Shown piece after piece: positions 50,839 through 61,439 of a DNA stretch of 64,000 bases. Both the position numbers and the translations under genes were made by a program. The DNA comes from JAFGKK01 sp964521085 (GTDB taxonomy: Bacteria; Chloroflexota; Anaerolineae; Anaerolineales; RBG-16-64-43): the NCBI GenBank assembly GCA_964521085.1, contig CAZFPL010000010.1, forward strand, positions 1 to 64,000, in the 5' to 3' direction. How positions within the stretch are numbered: the first letter of the stretch is position 1; each line of letters starts with the position of its first letter. The notes below the pieces were generated by a model, which was not told where the DNA came from, ran no database searches, and saw only the letters and a list, made by a program, of their open reading frames with translations.

Positions 50839-52296
50839 TTACGGTTCGCACACACCGCCCGGTTTGGCTCCGTCCGGGCAAGGGACTGCGCATCTCGGCC
50901 GTTTGTCGTTCCGGCCCTGGTACCAGCAACCCAGCACCGGCGATTCGACGAAGGGCACCCGGGTCAGATCGCCGTGCGTTTTCACGAATTTACTCCAGAC
51001 CCAGCAGCGGACCGCGCTTCCGGGAACCTGGATCAGCCACCAGGAGGAATCCTCGTTCCGACCGACGATCAACGCCACCTGCCCCTTCCTGAGGTAGGTG
51101 ACGATTTCATGATCGATGCTCGCGCCCCGGCGGCAGTTGGTGTTCTCCGTGAAGGTGGCGGTCGCCGTCTCATCCGTCGGCGGGGTGGGGGTCGCCGCTT
51201 CCAGCCAGCGGAAGGTGTTCGCGATTTGCTCGAACACCACGCTTTCGGCCGCGTCATCATATACCGGCGGCGGGGTGGAGTAGTTGCCCGGCTGAACGGA
51301 ATGCAGAACGCCCGTCAGGCTGGCGCAAACATTGTCTCGTTCCGTGGAGTAACCGATCCAATGGTAGAGATTCCCGGCCGCACCTTCACTCGCACTTTGC
51401 ACCAGGAAATCCAATCCGGCGATCGACTGGGTTTCTTCATCGATCGCGCTGGGATCGTATCCGGATGCCTGCGGGCTTTCGCAGTCCGGAGGAATGGTCC
51501 GCCCGTCCACATCCATCCATTTCTCATGCAGGTTCGTTCCCGGGGCGATGGTCAGGTTGATCCGCACGTGATCGGCCGTCTCATCGGAGAGGGTCGCGTC
51601 GGCCGGGTAACAGACTTCGAAGGCGTAGAGCGCATTCTGGTAGCAAATCCAGTCGGCCGGCGCGGCGGAGGTGGGTGTAGGTGTGGGGGTTCCCATGTCA
51701 AGCCAGTGGAAGGTTTCGACGATCTGGACGAATACCGCGCTCTCGGCATCATGGTCAAAATCCGGCGGCGGCGTCGGGTACACCATCGGATTCGCCGAAT
51801 GCAGGACGCCCGTCAGGCTGACGCAGACCCCGTCGCGCTCGGTCGAATATCCGGTCCATTCGTACAAGTTCCCCGCTGCGCCCTGGCTCCCGTGTTGGAC
51901 CAGGAAGTCCAGGCCGCTATACGCTTCGGTCGTCGTGTCGATCGATTCGGGCTCATATCCCTCCGCCTCGGGAGAGACGCAATCCGCCAGGCCTTCGCGC
52001 GAGTCGACGTCCATCCACTTTTCGACCAGGAGTGTCCCGGGGGCGATGGTCAATCCGATCCGCGAATGCTCCGCCGAGGCGGTGGTAAAGGTCGCATCCG
52101 GCGGGTAGCAAACTTCGAAGCCGTAGGTCGTGTTGGTATAGCAGATCCAACCGGCCGGGACGCCGTCCGGGACGGGGGTCGCGGTCGGCGCGGGGCTAGG
52201 AATGCTGCACGCCAAGACCGCCAGGACGGCTGTGATACCCAGGATTGCCACCCGCAGATACGGCATCCGGTGTGTTTGAAGGATCATCGTTTTCAT
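50839..52296 (-). CDS. Lipoprotein with two duplicated domains and a C-terminal SH3-like domain
   Basis: 485 residues. The signal peptide ends at the lipobox Cys30 (VLAC). Residues about 48-200 and 214-366 are internal duplicates: each starts WICYxN...F.VCYP.DAT and continues with LTIAPGT, EKWMDVD, GLDFLVQ, GAAGNLY, GYSTERD and SLTGVLHS. A TPT linker separates them. Residues about 378-440 look like a bacterial SH3 domain (NCRRGASIDHEIVTYLRKG, then WWLIQVPGSAVRCWVW). The tail is Cys-rich. Paired Cys in each unit suggests disulfides, consistent with export. Function unknown; an extracellular binding protein is likely. GGGAGGAAAG precedes the ATG. Confidence 0.83.
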   Translation of the reverse strand: MKTMILQTHRMPYLRVAILGITAVLAVLACSIPSPAPTATPVPDGVPAGWICYTNTTYGFEVCYPPDATFTTASAEHSRIGLTIAPGTLLVEKWMDVDSREGLADCVSPEAEGYEPESIDTTTEAYSGLDFLVQHGSQGAAGNLYEWTGYSTERDGVCVSLTGVLHSANPMVYPTPPPDFDHDAESAVFVQIVETFHWLDMGTPTPTPTSAAPADWICYQNALYAFEVCYPADATLSDETADHVRINLTIAPGTNLHEKWMDVDGRTIPPDCESPQASGYDPSAIDEETQSIAGLDFLVQSASEGAAGNLYHWIGYSTERDNVCASLTGVLHSVQPGNYSTPPPVYDDAAESVVFEQIANTFRWLEAATPTPPTDETATATFTENTNCRRGASIDHEIVTYLRKGQVALIVGRNEDSSWWLIQVPGSAVRCWVWSKFVKTHGDLTRVPFVESPVLGCWYQGRNDKRPRCAVPCPDGAKPGGVCEP

Positions 52297-52595
52297 CTTT
52301 CCTCCCGTGGTATTCATCGCCCTATTGCGCTGCATTGGATCATACAAGTTTACCGCTGTATTTATTGTATATTGTTCCTGCTTTAATGAAACCGATAAAC
52401 GTTTACAAAACCTCCAGAAAAACTCTAATCACCGGGTTTACGGGAAATCAGGCTTTCCGACGATCTTTTTAAGCCGGAGTTTGGCAGTCCCTGCGAATAA
52501 ACCAAGGTCGGTTGAAAGCGCAGGCGGCCGCTTGCGAAGTCGAAAAAAACCTTAGTGAATTATTGCGATATCTCCCCGTCTGAACCCCCGCCTGT

Positions 52596-53474
52596 TTATG
52601 CTTGACCGCCTTGTGGATGGGAAACACTTCCTTCCGCGGATCGCGGCGGATGAAGGATTTTCTGCTTCCAGGCAGTGAATAGGCTGGGGTTGTTCGATTC
52701 AGGACCGGCCGTTTTGGAAAGCGTGGTCAGGGTGGCCAACAGCCCGACCAATCCCCAAGCCCAATAAGCATGGTGATATCGCTCGGCGAATTGGGCGATC
52801 CAGCTGGCCGGGATGATGATCCAATGCGCATTCCCCGCCAGCAGGGCATAATCATAGGGACCGATTACCGGATTTAGAAAAAGCGCCATTGGCCGGAAGG
52901 AAGGCCGGCGCTTGGTCACCCACCAGACCAGCGGAATGGATATCAAACCTCCCAACAGGATCCAAACCGGTGCATTCCATAAATTTCCGGGTACGTTATG
53001 TGTAATCCGTCCGAAGCGGGTCAGAGTCCCAATCCATACGCCGACCCAACCGGGGCGGGCCAGCCAACAAGGCAGCCAAAGCGCGGCCGTCCATCCCAGC
53101 CAGGCCAGTTTCTGGCGGCGCGTCCAGCGAATCATCTCCGGCAGGGCAAACGGCATCAGATGGGGTTTGAGGGTAAGAAGCGCGTACGCGATGGGCAAGC
53201 GCGTCGTCCATAACGCCCACCAAAGGACATCCAGGTTCCCGACCAGCATCACCTGCAGTACGGGAATATACGCGCTCCAAGCCGGCGCCGCGCGTTTCAA
53301 GCGGATCACGATGGCAAGCAAGCCCAGGGCCGCCAATCCGAAATAACCGACTTGCCAGGGGATAAAACTCAGCGCGGTGAAAAAACCGACTGTCGGGAGC
53401 GGATAGAAGCCGGAGTAGATTCCGGCCCGCCAATCGTTCCCCCATTTCAGGAAGAGGAAATAATCTTGAAACAT
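52596..53474 (-). CDS. Membrane protein, GT87/DUF2029-like glycosyltransferase
   Basis: 292 residues with about seven membrane segments. The start KWGNDWRAGIYSGFYPLP and the following FFTALSFIPW resemble the first loop of DUF2029/GT87 polyprenol-phosphate-mannose-dependent transferases, which usually have about 400 residues, so this is short. GGAG lies 6 nt before the ATG. The stop is followed by a gene-free stretch. Function is tentative. Confidence 0.65.
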   Translation of the reverse strand: MFQDYFLFLKWGNDWRAGIYSGFYPLPTVGFFTALSFIPWQVGYFGLAALGLLAIVIRLKRAAPAWSAYIPVLQVMLVGNLDVLWWALWTTRLPIAYALLTLKPHLMPFALPEMIRWTRRQKLAWLGWTAALWLPCWLARPGWVGVWIGTLTRFGRITHNVPGNLWNAPVWILLGGLISIPLVWWVTKRRPSFRPMALFLNPVIGPYDYALLAGNAHWIIIPASWIAQFAERYHHAYWAWGLVGLLATLTTLSKTAGPESNNPSLFTAWKQKILHPPRSAEGSVSHPQGGQA

Positions 53475-53519
53475 TATCTCCGGGTCACAACCCTTGCATG
53501 ACGGCTGTCAGGAGGACGA

Positions 53520-53951
53520 TCAGGACGCCGCCCGCGACCGCGATTTGGTGAACCGGGCGATCAGACCGGGCCGATCTCCGTTGCGGGCTTCCGCCAGCCG
53601 GCGGGCGATATTCCTGTCGAGGGCCACGCACATAAAGATCCATGGGAATATCAGTACGTGTTTGACGATCATCAGGATCGACCAGGCATTCCCGAAATTC
53701 AGGAACCCAAGATATGACGTATCGGTGATCATCAGCAGGGTGCCGCTTAGTATGAATACGAAGAGTGATCCGAGCACCCAGGGCCGGCTCCGGACGACGA
53801 GGGCTGGAATCAGCCGCGCTTGATCCTGCTCCGAGGTCAGGCGGTGCAAAACCGGGACGACGATCAACGCGGCGGGCAAATATAGGCCGACAAGAATGAT
53901 CGTGGCGAGTGCATGCAATCCGATACAAAGGACAAGAGGAATGGGATCCAT
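53520..53951 (-). CDS. Four-TM membrane protein, CopD-like
   Basis: About 143 residues with four membrane segments (LCIGLHALATIILVGLYLPAALIVV, WVLGSLFVFILSGTLLMI, FGNAWSILMIVKHVLIFPWIFM). A His in each of the first and third helices (LHAL and VKHVL) recalls the CopD copper-resistance fold. The ATG at 53951 has GGAGTGG before it; a much longer frame up to 54437 has no membrane or domain character in its first half and is treated as non-coding. The gene lies 45 bp upstream of the GT87-like gene on the same strand. Confidence 0.65.
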   Translation of the reverse strand: MDPIPLVLCIGLHALATIILVGLYLPAALIVVPVLHRLTSEQDQARLIPALVVRSRPWVLGSLFVFILSGTLLMITDTSYLGFLNFGNAWSILMIVKHVLIFPWIFMCVALDRNIARRLAEARNGDRPGLIARFTKSRSRAAS

Positions 53952-54429
53952 GAACCACTCCACAATTTTTTCCGTTAGGGAAACGGTTGGCACAATTATA
54001 TCCTTGTTGGATCGGGGAAACGCGGAGCCGCCGCAAGGATAATCGCGCAGGGAGTAATCGCGGACAAAGGGGTGTTTCGGGAATCGACGGAATTCCCATC
54101 TACGGATTGTCTCTCGATGGATCGGATCCCGGTGGTGGGTGGCGGATTCGGCTTCCGGGCGAATTCGGTCACTGCTGCGTGGCAGGTCAACACGTCGCCG
54201 GGATCGGCGAAACAGGCGGGGTGGATGTGGCCGAACCGTCTCCCCTCGAATGCTGGACCAAACCGAATCAACAAAGTCCGGAAAAGGATGGGCGCCTTGT
54301 CCGCAAAAGGCTGATCCCGGTAAAGTGAGTGAACCGTAAAAACTCCCCCTATCCCCGGGGTTTCTTTGTGGCCGCAATCGCCGGTCGCGGCTACAATTAT
54401 TTTTACCATTAAGAGATTTGGAGCAAGGA
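53952..54429. other. Gene-free stretch of about 480 bp
   Basis: Open frames exist on both strands but none looks like protein. Near 54338-54360 an imperfect hairpin (aaactcccc...ggggttt followed by TTTCTTT-like sequence) could be a plus-strand terminator, and TACAAT at 54392-54397 may be the -10 of the following gene. Confidence 0.5.
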
Positions 54430-55089
54430 ATGCGCATTCAACTTGGCAGCCCGCCGAAAAGTGCGATGGGTACTGAGGAACCGGACGCCGGCAAACCCAT
54501 CCGCCAACCCGGCCGGTGGACAAGCGTGTGGATAGCCCCCCTGTCGGGAGTCATTCTATTGTTCATTTCGTTTGTATTGTATGCTGGGCTGAATTGGATT
54601 ATCCCTGAGGGAGAATCGAGCGCATCCTATTCGAGCAGGACTATTCCGTGGGCAGGAATGATCGTCATTTTTTTCCTGTGCGTCCTAGCCCATGAGCTTC
54701 TGCACATACTGCTTCATCCGGGTTCGGGCCGGCCGGATTCGTCGATGTTGTTTATCGATTGGAAAAAGTTGCAATTCGGTGTTTATTATGAAGGCCGCAT
54801 CCCCCGCGACCGGTGGATCGCCATGCGCCTGCTTCCGGTGGTTGGATTAACGATCCTTCCCTTGGCCGGATTATTAATCCTGGATCCCTGGATGACCTTT
54901 GCGCTGGAATCCTATCTGTGGGTTCTAATCCTCACCAACAGCCTGGGGTCGGGAGGAGATCTGGCCGCGGTGCTGATCGTCCTGCGGCAGGTTCCGGCGG
55001 CGGGCGCGTTGAATTTTAAACGTGGGAAGGCGTATTGGCTGCCCGCGGATGTGGGAGAAGGAAAAAAGCCCGGATGGGAGGGAGAGTAG
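54430..55089 (+). CDS. DUF3267 putative membrane metalloprotease
   Basis: About 219 residues. Four membrane segments; the second carries HELLHILLH, an HExxH motif within the membrane as in the DUF3267 family related to site-2-protease-like zinc metalloproteases. NSLGSGGDL near the C-terminus provides the ND/SGGD-type third ligand. GGAG precedes the ATG at 54430. Substrate unknown. Confidence 0.82.
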   Translation: MRIQLGSPPKSAMGTEEPDAGKPIRQPGRWTSVWIAPLSGVILLFISFVLYAGLNWIIPEGESSASYSSRTIPWAGMIVIFFLCVLAHELLHILLHPGSGRPDSSMLFIDWKKLQFGVYYEGRIPRDRWIAMRLLPVVGLTILPLAGLLILDPWMTFALESYLWVLILTNSLGSGGDLAAVLIVLRQVPAAGALNFKRGKAYWLPADVGEGKKPGWEGE

Positions 55090-55118
55090 GAATACCTGCG
55101 ATGCGTGGAAGAGTCGGG

Positions 55119-55883
55119 TTATTCGGCACGTCCGCCGACGACAATCAAGACCGGTGAATCCTCCGCGAACGGCGAGCAATCGTAATCCCCCCACAGGTGC
55201 AACAGGCGCAATCCGGCCCGCTCCAGCAGGGAGGACAATTCATTCGGGAAGAAATATCGCAGGGTCATCAGAACCGTGGTCCGCGTCACCGTTCCTGCGC
55301 CATCGATCTCGTCGTAGATCCAGGTGATGTGTCCGAGCTGCGCCGCCCGGTCCGCGCGCAGGCTGGAGAACTGCTGAATGGTGACATTGCGCTCTTCATC
55401 GCGGAAAATCCGTTCGAGGACCAGGCTCTCCGGAGGATCGCCGTAGATCGGAATGGGATTGGGCAAGGCGAAGGCCGCCAGTCCGCCGGAAGCAAGGTGC
55501 GCGGCGATGGTTTCGAGGGCGGCGCCCGCGTCCGCCGGCTCCACCATGTGCGCAAAGGTGTTGAAGGGAAGGATGATCAGGGGAAAAGTTTTCCCCAGCC
55601 GGAGGCGGGTGAAATCATCTTCCAGGAGGGTTATTCGGGGTGCGATCGATTTTTGCAGGGCGAGCCGGCGGCGGGCGAGGGTGATCATCGCCGGGGAGGA
55701 ATCCACCCCCGTCACCTCGAATCCTTCGCGCGCCAGGTGCAGCATCACGCGCCCGCTTCCGCATCCCAGCTCGAGAATCGGGCCGCCCTGCCGGCGTGCG
55801 AGGTCAACCCAACAGGGCAGATCCTCGGTGAACTCCGCGTTTTCCAAATCGTAGAATCGGGCGATGGATGCGTAGGAATCCAT
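55119..55883 (-). CDS. Class I SAM-dependent methyltransferase
   Basis: 254 residues: ILELGCGSGRVMLHLAREGFEVTGVDSSPAMI (SAM loop), LPFNTFAHM, and a beta-rich C-terminal part (FLPNELSSLLERAGLRLLHLWGDYD) found in small-molecule methyltransferases of the Methyltransf_25 group. It is divergent from tRNA-Pro. Substrate unknown. Confidence 0.85.
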   Translation of the reverse strand: MDSYASIARFYDLENAEFTEDLPCWVDLARRQGGPILELGCGSGRVMLHLAREGFEVTGVDSSPAMITLARRRLALQKSIAPRITLLEDDFTRLRLGKTFPLIILPFNTFAHMVEPADAGAALETIAAHLASGGLAAFALPNPIPIYGDPPESLVLERIFRDEERNVTIQQFSSLRADRAAQLGHITWIYDEIDGAGTVTRTTVLMTLRYFFPNELSSLLERAGLRLLHLWGDYDCSPFAEDSPVLIVVGGRAE

Positions 55884-55891
55884 GATTTTGC

Positions 55892-55920
55892 TTGACGGTG
55901 AAGATGCGGCGCATTATACT
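55892..55920 (+). promoter_or_regulatory. Promoter of tRNA-Pro
   Basis: TTGACG (55892-55897), 17-bp spacer, TATACT (55915-55920), ending 8 bp before the tRNA. The tRNA-Gly promoter has the same hexamers. Confidence 0.8.
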
Positions 55921-55928
55921 CCGCGCGC

Positions 55929-56001
55929 CGGGGTGTAGCGCAGTTGGTAGCGCACTGCGTTTGGGACGCAGGAGTCGGCGGTTCAAGTCCGCCCACCCCG
56001 A
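55929..56001 (+). tRNA. tRNA-Pro (anticodon TGG)
   Basis: Acceptor arms cggggtg/caccccg, D-arm with ttggta, anticodon stem ctgcg/cgcag with loop TTTGGGA, T-loop TTCAAGT. 73 nt with an A discriminator; the 3' CCA is not encoded. Confidence 0.95.
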
Positions 56002-56155
56002 CTGTAGTGCGGAAAGGCATTATCGCCGAAGCGGCGGAAGGATCGTACCAGGCTTTGGGGGAAAAGCCGCTTGTCTTTTTCACTCCCGGGAAATCAGGAA
56101 ATCGTAACGTGCAAAGCGGGGTGCGCGTCCCAACCAAGCATCTGGACTGGACCCG

Positions 56156-57058
56156 ATGGCCGACATCATCCTGGAAGCAAAACGCTCCTTTAATTTTCAG
56201 CGGAAGATCCTGGCGATCCAAATGATCATGATCGCCATGATGTCCTTTCTCATCCTGGCCCGGGGAAAGATGCCGGGATTGGACATGGTCGGCTTGATCC
56301 TGTTCACCCTTTTTTTATGGGGCATGCGGGACCGGATCTCCTTCCTGGATTTCGCGCCGTTCCTGCTCATGCTGTTTACGTACGAGGTCATCCGGAGCGT
56401 CATCCTGGCGGTCGGTACGGACGGGTTGCACGTCGCGGATTTAATCGTCTGGGAACAGGCGTTGTGTGCGGGGATCATCCCCTCTTTCGCACTCCAACGG
56501 GCGTTGAGCACGACGGCCTACACATGGATTGTGGATCTCGTCGCCAATGGTTTCTATATGACCCACTTCTTCTCGGTGATCCTGGTGGGTTTCCTGCTGT
56601 GGACCAAGCGGAAGGCGCATTACTGGGCTTACATGATGGGATTGATCATCCTCTCCTATTCCGCATTTCTCACGTACGTGATATTCCCCGCCGCCCCGCC
56701 GTGGTGGGCATCGATGAACGGGTACTTGAGAGGCCAGCCGGTGAACCTGACGCACAGCCTGCTTTCTCCGCAGTACATCTTCGCCACCGCCAACCCCTTG
56801 GGGGCGATGCCGTCTGTGCATTCGGCATGGCCGTTTTACCTGCTTTTCTATTGCCTTTACGTTTGGGGACGGAAAACCCTGCCGGTGGCGATCCTTCCTG
56901 TCGGAGTGGCAGTTTCCTCGATTTACCTTGGGCACCATTACCTGGTCGACATCCTTGCCGGCATCGCCTACGCCGCCGTTGCGTTCTGGATCGCGACCCG
57001 GTGGGGGAAATCCCATCAGGAAGCGCGGGAACAAGTCGGTTCACTGGTTACCGTTTAA
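56156..57058 (+). CDS. PAP2-superfamily membrane phosphatase (PAP2_3 type)
   Basis: 300 residues with about six membrane segments and the PAP2 active-site motifs GAMPSVHSA and GHHYLVDILAG. The sequence type resembles inositol-phosphorylceramide-synthase-like enzymes, so it could remove or transfer a lipid phosphate group on the outer face. Start: ATG 56156, ribosome site weak (GGACCCG). The tRNA-Pro ends 154 bp upstream. Confidence 0.88.
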   Translation: MADIILEAKRSFNFQRKILAIQMIMIAMMSFLILARGKMPGLDMVGLILFTLFLWGMRDRISFLDFAPFLLMLFTYEVIRSVILAVGTDGLHVADLIVWEQALCAGIIPSFALQRALSTTAYTWIVDLVANGFYMTHFFSVILVGFLLWTKRKAHYWAYMMGLIILSYSAFLTYVIFPAAPPWWASMNGYLRGQPVNLTHSLLSPQYIFATANPLGAMPSVHSAWPFYLLFYCLYVWGRKTLPVAILPVGVAVSSIYLGHHYLVDILAGIAYAAVAFWIATRWGKSHQEAREQVGSLVTV

Positions 57059-57119
57059 TTTTCCCGGTGAGGGGCGGCCTTCTCTTCCGCAATGGATGCG
57101 GAAAAAAGGAGTTTTTTCG

Positions 57120-57965
57120 ATGACGGGTCTTGTGCTGGATGGAAAAGCGCTCGCCAAGCAGATCGAGGGCGAATTGGCCATCCGCGTGCAGGCGGTCGTC
57201 GCCCGCTCCGGCGGAAAGCTACCGGTGTTGGCCGCGATCATCGTCGGCGAGGATCCGGCTTCGGTGACCTATGTCCGCATGAAGGGCAATGCCTGCAAGC
57301 GGGTGGGGATGGAATCGATCCAAATCCGCCTGCCGCAGGAGAGTACCACTCAAAATGTGCTGGACGAAATCGACAAACTCAACGTCCATCCCTCCGTGTA
57401 CGGCATCCTGATCCAGCATCCCGTTCCCAAGCAGGTCGACGAACGTCTTTGCTTCGACCGCATTGTTTTGGAGAAGGATGTGGATGGGGTGACCTGCCTG
57501 GGATTCGGGCGGATGGCGATGCAGCAACCGGCCCATGGTTCCTCGACGCCCGCCGGAATCATGCGCCTGCTTTCCCACTACAAGATTCCCCTGGAGGGTC
57601 GGCGGGCTGTGATTGTCGGCCGCAGCCCGATCCTCGGCAAGCCGCTGGCGATGATGCTGATGAACGCCAACGCCACCGTCACGGTCTGTCATTCGCGGAC
57701 CATCGACCTTCCGGACGTCGTCCGCCAGGGGGATATCGTCGTCGGCGCGGTGGGGAAGGCGGAGTTCATCAAGGGCGATTGGATCAAACCGGGAGCGGTG
57801 GTGGTCGACGCCGGATACAACGAGGGCAACGTCGGGGATATCGAGCTCTCGGCGGTGATCGAAAAGTGCGCCGCATATACGCCGGTCCCCGGCGGCGTGG
57901 GGCCGATGACGATCGCGATGCTGATCACGCAAACCGTGGAGGCGGCGGAGAAGGCGACCGCCTGA
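57120..57965 (+). CDS. folD: Methylenetetrahydrofolate dehydrogenase / methenyltetrahydrofolate cyclohydrolase
   Basis: 281 residues of the bifunctional FolD type. It interconverts 5,10-methylene- and 10-formyl-THF with NADP+. Substrate motif YVRMKGNACKRVG with the catalytic Lys, PVPKQVDE, and the dinucleotide loop VIVGRSPILGKPLAMMLMN, plus PGGVGPMTIAMLI. AGGAG precedes the ATG. It stands near the one-carbon theme of the window but is not in its operon. A terminator follows. Confidence 0.96.
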   Translation: MTGLVLDGKALAKQIEGELAIRVQAVVARSGGKLPVLAAIIVGEDPASVTYVRMKGNACKRVGMESIQIRLPQESTTQNVLDEIDKLNVHPSVYGILIQHPVPKQVDERLCFDRIVLEKDVDGVTCLGFGRMAMQQPAHGSSTPAGIMRLLSHYKIPLEGRRAVIVGRSPILGKPLAMMLMNANATVTVCHSRTIDLPDVVRQGDIVVGAVGKAEFIKGDWIKPGAVVVDAGYNEGNVGDIELSAVIEKCAAYTPVPGGVGPMTIAMLITQTVEAAEKATA

Positions 57966-57993
57966 CGCGAACAGCTCGTCGATGGAAATTATT

Positions 57994-58020
57994 ACCGCCG
58001 GGAATAACCGGCGGTTTTTC
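57994..58020 (+). terminator. Intrinsic terminator of folD
   Basis: An 8-bp perfect stem (57994-58001 with 58008-58015), 6-nt loop, then TTTTT. Confidence 0.9.
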
Positions 58021-58028
58021 TTATCGGA

Positions 58029-58197
58029 AAGAGATCGTCATTCCCGCGCCTGCCCCCGCGAAGCATCACCACTCGGTTTTGCTCTTTGAGTGGTGATGCT
58101 GGCGAAGCGGGGGTGTTCGTAGCGGGAATCCATGACATGCGCTACTGGAAATATTCAATAGATTCCTGGATGCCTGCTAAGGTCACGCAGGCATGAC
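58029..58197. repeat. Dispersed intergenic repeat, reverse copy
   Basis: The family of 15115-15445 in opposite orientation: the gggaatcc...gcgggaatgac and tgcctgcgtgac arms face each other, and an inner long hairpin gcatcaccactc...gagtggtgatgc (about 58060-58100) is perfect. No gene in the 340-bp gap apart from the tRNA promoter. Confidence 0.75.
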
Positions 58198-58250
58198 GAG
58201 CAATTTGTATTACGCGAGGATGACACGGGTGAAAACACGCCTGGTTTTGC

Positions 58251-58280
58251 TTGACGCTGACGGGCACCGGAGGGTATACT
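58251..58280 (+). promoter_or_regulatory. Promoter of the tRNA-Gly/tRNA-Met pair
   Basis: TTGACG (58251-58256), 18-bp spacer, TATACT (58275-58280), followed 28 bp later by tRNA-Gly. Confidence 0.75.
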
Positions 58281-58308
58281 CACGCGCGCCATCATTTCCA
58301 AATGGTGC

Positions 58309-58379
58309 GCGGGCGTCGCCAAGTGGCAAGGCATCAGCCTTCCAAGCTGACATCGCGGGTCCGAATCCCGTCGCCCGCT
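58309..58379 (+). tRNA. tRNA-Gly (anticodon TCC)
   Basis: Acceptor gcgggcg/cgcccgc, anticodon loop CTTCCAA, T-loop TCCGAAT. 71 nt, T discriminator, no encoded CCA. Confidence 0.94.
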
Positions 58380-58383
58380 CCTC

Positions 58384-58455
58384 GGGCCCGTAGCTCAATG
58401 GCAGAGCAGCTCCCTCATAAGGAGTTGGTTGATGGTTCGAGCCCATCCGGGCCCA
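58384..58455 (+). tRNA. tRNA-Met (anticodon CAT), elongator or Ile2 type
   Basis: Acceptor gggcccg/cgggccc, anticodon loop CTCATAA, T-loop TTCGAGC. It lacks the GGG/CCC anticodon stem of initiators, so it is elongator Met or a lysidine-modified Ile tRNA. It is 4 bp after tRNA-Gly; no CCA encoded. Confidence 0.92.
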
Positions 58456-58462
58456 CTGCGGT

Positions 58463-58915
58463 TCACTCCCCAAAGAGATCCAACCAGATTTCGATGTCCT
58501 TCGGTTCTTCCGGAGGTTTTTCTTTTCCCGGGGAGTGTGACACGGCCCGCAATTCGCGCGCGAACTCCTCGGAGGAGAGGATTTTCGCGCCTGCGCGGCG
58601 GGCCTGGCTGCGGATCTCGGAATCCGAACTGACGACGGTGAAGTGGCGCGCGTCCTTCCGGCCGCGCAGGAATTCGAGGATGGCGTCGTCGGCGCGCCGC
58701 GGCGGGGGGATGAAATGCGCCTTCACCATCCTCCCGGAAAGGAATTGCGGATTAGTACCGGGCCGGCCGCGGTCGAAATACACCACCATCTTGCGCCGGG
58801 AGAAGCGGCCGAACTCCTCCAGCACCTCCAGCAGTTTGCGTTCATCCTCCGGATCCGACAGCGCCAGCCCCGGGAAGGCTCCGATTAAATTATGACCGTC
58901 GATCAAATAGGGCAT
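58463..58915 (-). CDS. NYN-domain (YacP-like) ribonuclease
   Basis: 150 residues with the NYN/PIN core: LIDGHNLIG (acidic Asp), VVYFDRGRPG, RADDAILEFL and VVSSDSEIRSQA. YacP/Rae1-like members cleave mRNA on the ribosome or process tRNA. A short Pro/Glu-rich tail ends IEIWLDLFGE. It runs toward the tRNA-Met gene and stops 8 bp from it. Confidence 0.85.
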   Translation of the reverse strand: MPYLIDGHNLIGAFPGLALSDPEDERKLLEVLEEFGRFSRRKMVVYFDRGRPGTNPQFLSGRMVKAHFIPPPRRADDAILEFLRGRKDARHFTVVSSDSEIRSQARRAGAKILSSEEFARELRAVSHSPGKEKPPEEPKDIEIWLDLFGE

Positions 58916-58941
58916 GCGCCGATTCCTTCAGCGGAGGATTG

Positions 58942-58970
58942 TTGATCCGGCGCGCGGGAGGTGCTACACT
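58942..58970 (+). promoter_or_regulatory. Promoter of the LysM-LTD gene
   Basis: TTGATC (58942-58947), 17-bp spacer, TACACT (58965-58970), 28 bp before the ATG at 58998. Confidence 0.55.
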
Positions 58971-58997
58971 GGGCATATATCGCACGCGGAGGTGACC

Positions 58998-59696
58998 ATG
59001 GCCCGACGCTGGATATTCTACCTCGCGCTGAACGTTTTGGTGTCGGCGGCGACGATGCTCGGCGTTCTTTATTTTTGGAATCGTTCGCAGCAATCCGCAA
59101 CGATCGCGGTCTCCACTCCGGCCACGCAGCAGCCTCACGGGGAGCTTCCCCCGCTTCCCGCTGTTTCGCAAACCCCTAAAACAATCCTCTATACCGTCAA
59201 AGAGGGAGATACCCTCGGCCGGATCGCGGAGCAGTTCGGGGTCACCGTGGAGGAACTGGTGGCGCTTAACAATATCGAGGATCCGGATTGGCTGGAACCG
59301 GGGATGACGCTGATCATTCCCGCACACGGCAAATCAGGCCAGCCCGTCTCGAACGATCCCACCGTGACCCCCCAGGAAGGGGAACAGTCCCCGTGGCCTT
59401 TTATTGAATCGGTGGTGTCCCCCGGTAATTTGTTCCTCGAGGCGGTGCGGATCACCAATCCCGGCGCGAACGCCGTCCTCACCGGCTGGCGCCTACGCGC
59501 CCCCTCCGGAGCCGAATATGTCTTCGGTGAATTTTCACTCGTCGCCCAGGGGGCGGTCCTCATTCACACCACCGAAGGAATCGACACGGCGATCGATCTG
59601 TATTGGAATCTGAAGGAAGTCGTCTGGCATTCCGGCGACGAAGTGCTGCTCCTCGATCCGCTTGGCAACCTGCGTTCGACGTATGTGATTCCATAA
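58998..59696 (+). CDS. LysM and lamin-tail (LTD) domain surface protein
   Basis: 232 residues. An N-terminal membrane anchor or signal (FYLALNVLVSAATMLGVLYFW), a Pro/Thr linker, a LysM (ILYTVKEGDTLGRIAEQFGVTVEELVALNNI at about 86-120), and an LTD-like immunoglobulin fold: LFLEAVRITNPGANAVLTGWRLRAPSG, FSLVAQGAVLIHT and GDEVLLLDPLGNLRSTYVI. LTD domains bind DNA, lipids or other ligands at cell surfaces. GGAGG precedes the ATG. It has its own promoter; the next gene dnaX also appears to have one. Confidence 0.85.
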   Translation: MARRWIFYLALNVLVSAATMLGVLYFWNRSQQSATIAVSTPATQQPHGELPPLPAVSQTPKTILYTVKEGDTLGRIAEQFGVTVEELVALNNIEDPDWLEPGMTLIIPAHGKSGQPVSNDPTVTPQEGEQSPWPFIESVVSPGNLFLEAVRITNPGANAVLTGWRLRAPSGAEYVFGEFSLVAQGAVLIHTTEGIDTAIDLYWNLKEVVWHSGDEVLLLDPLGNLRSTYVIP

Positions 59697-59803
59697 ATCG
59701 GAGTCCCCGCTCTCCCCGGCGAACGCGAAAACCGCGCGGGGAGGAGGAAAGGGGTCTGTTCAGAACCGTACCCCTCTGCTACACTACCGCCCCGGAGCAA
59801 ATC

Positions 59804-61423
<1,620 letters not shown>

Positions 61424-61439
61424 GGAGATTCTCAGACCC

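Noticed and set aside
53996..54523. Open frames on both strands in the gap 53952-54429
   Set aside because: No ribosome site, no domain, unusual composition; it could be a piece of a dispersed element but the window has only one copy.
58384..58455. The CAT tRNA as initiator tRNA-fMet
   Set aside because: It lacks the three G-C pairs in the anticodon stem and has a fully paired acceptor end, both features of elongator-type tRNAs.
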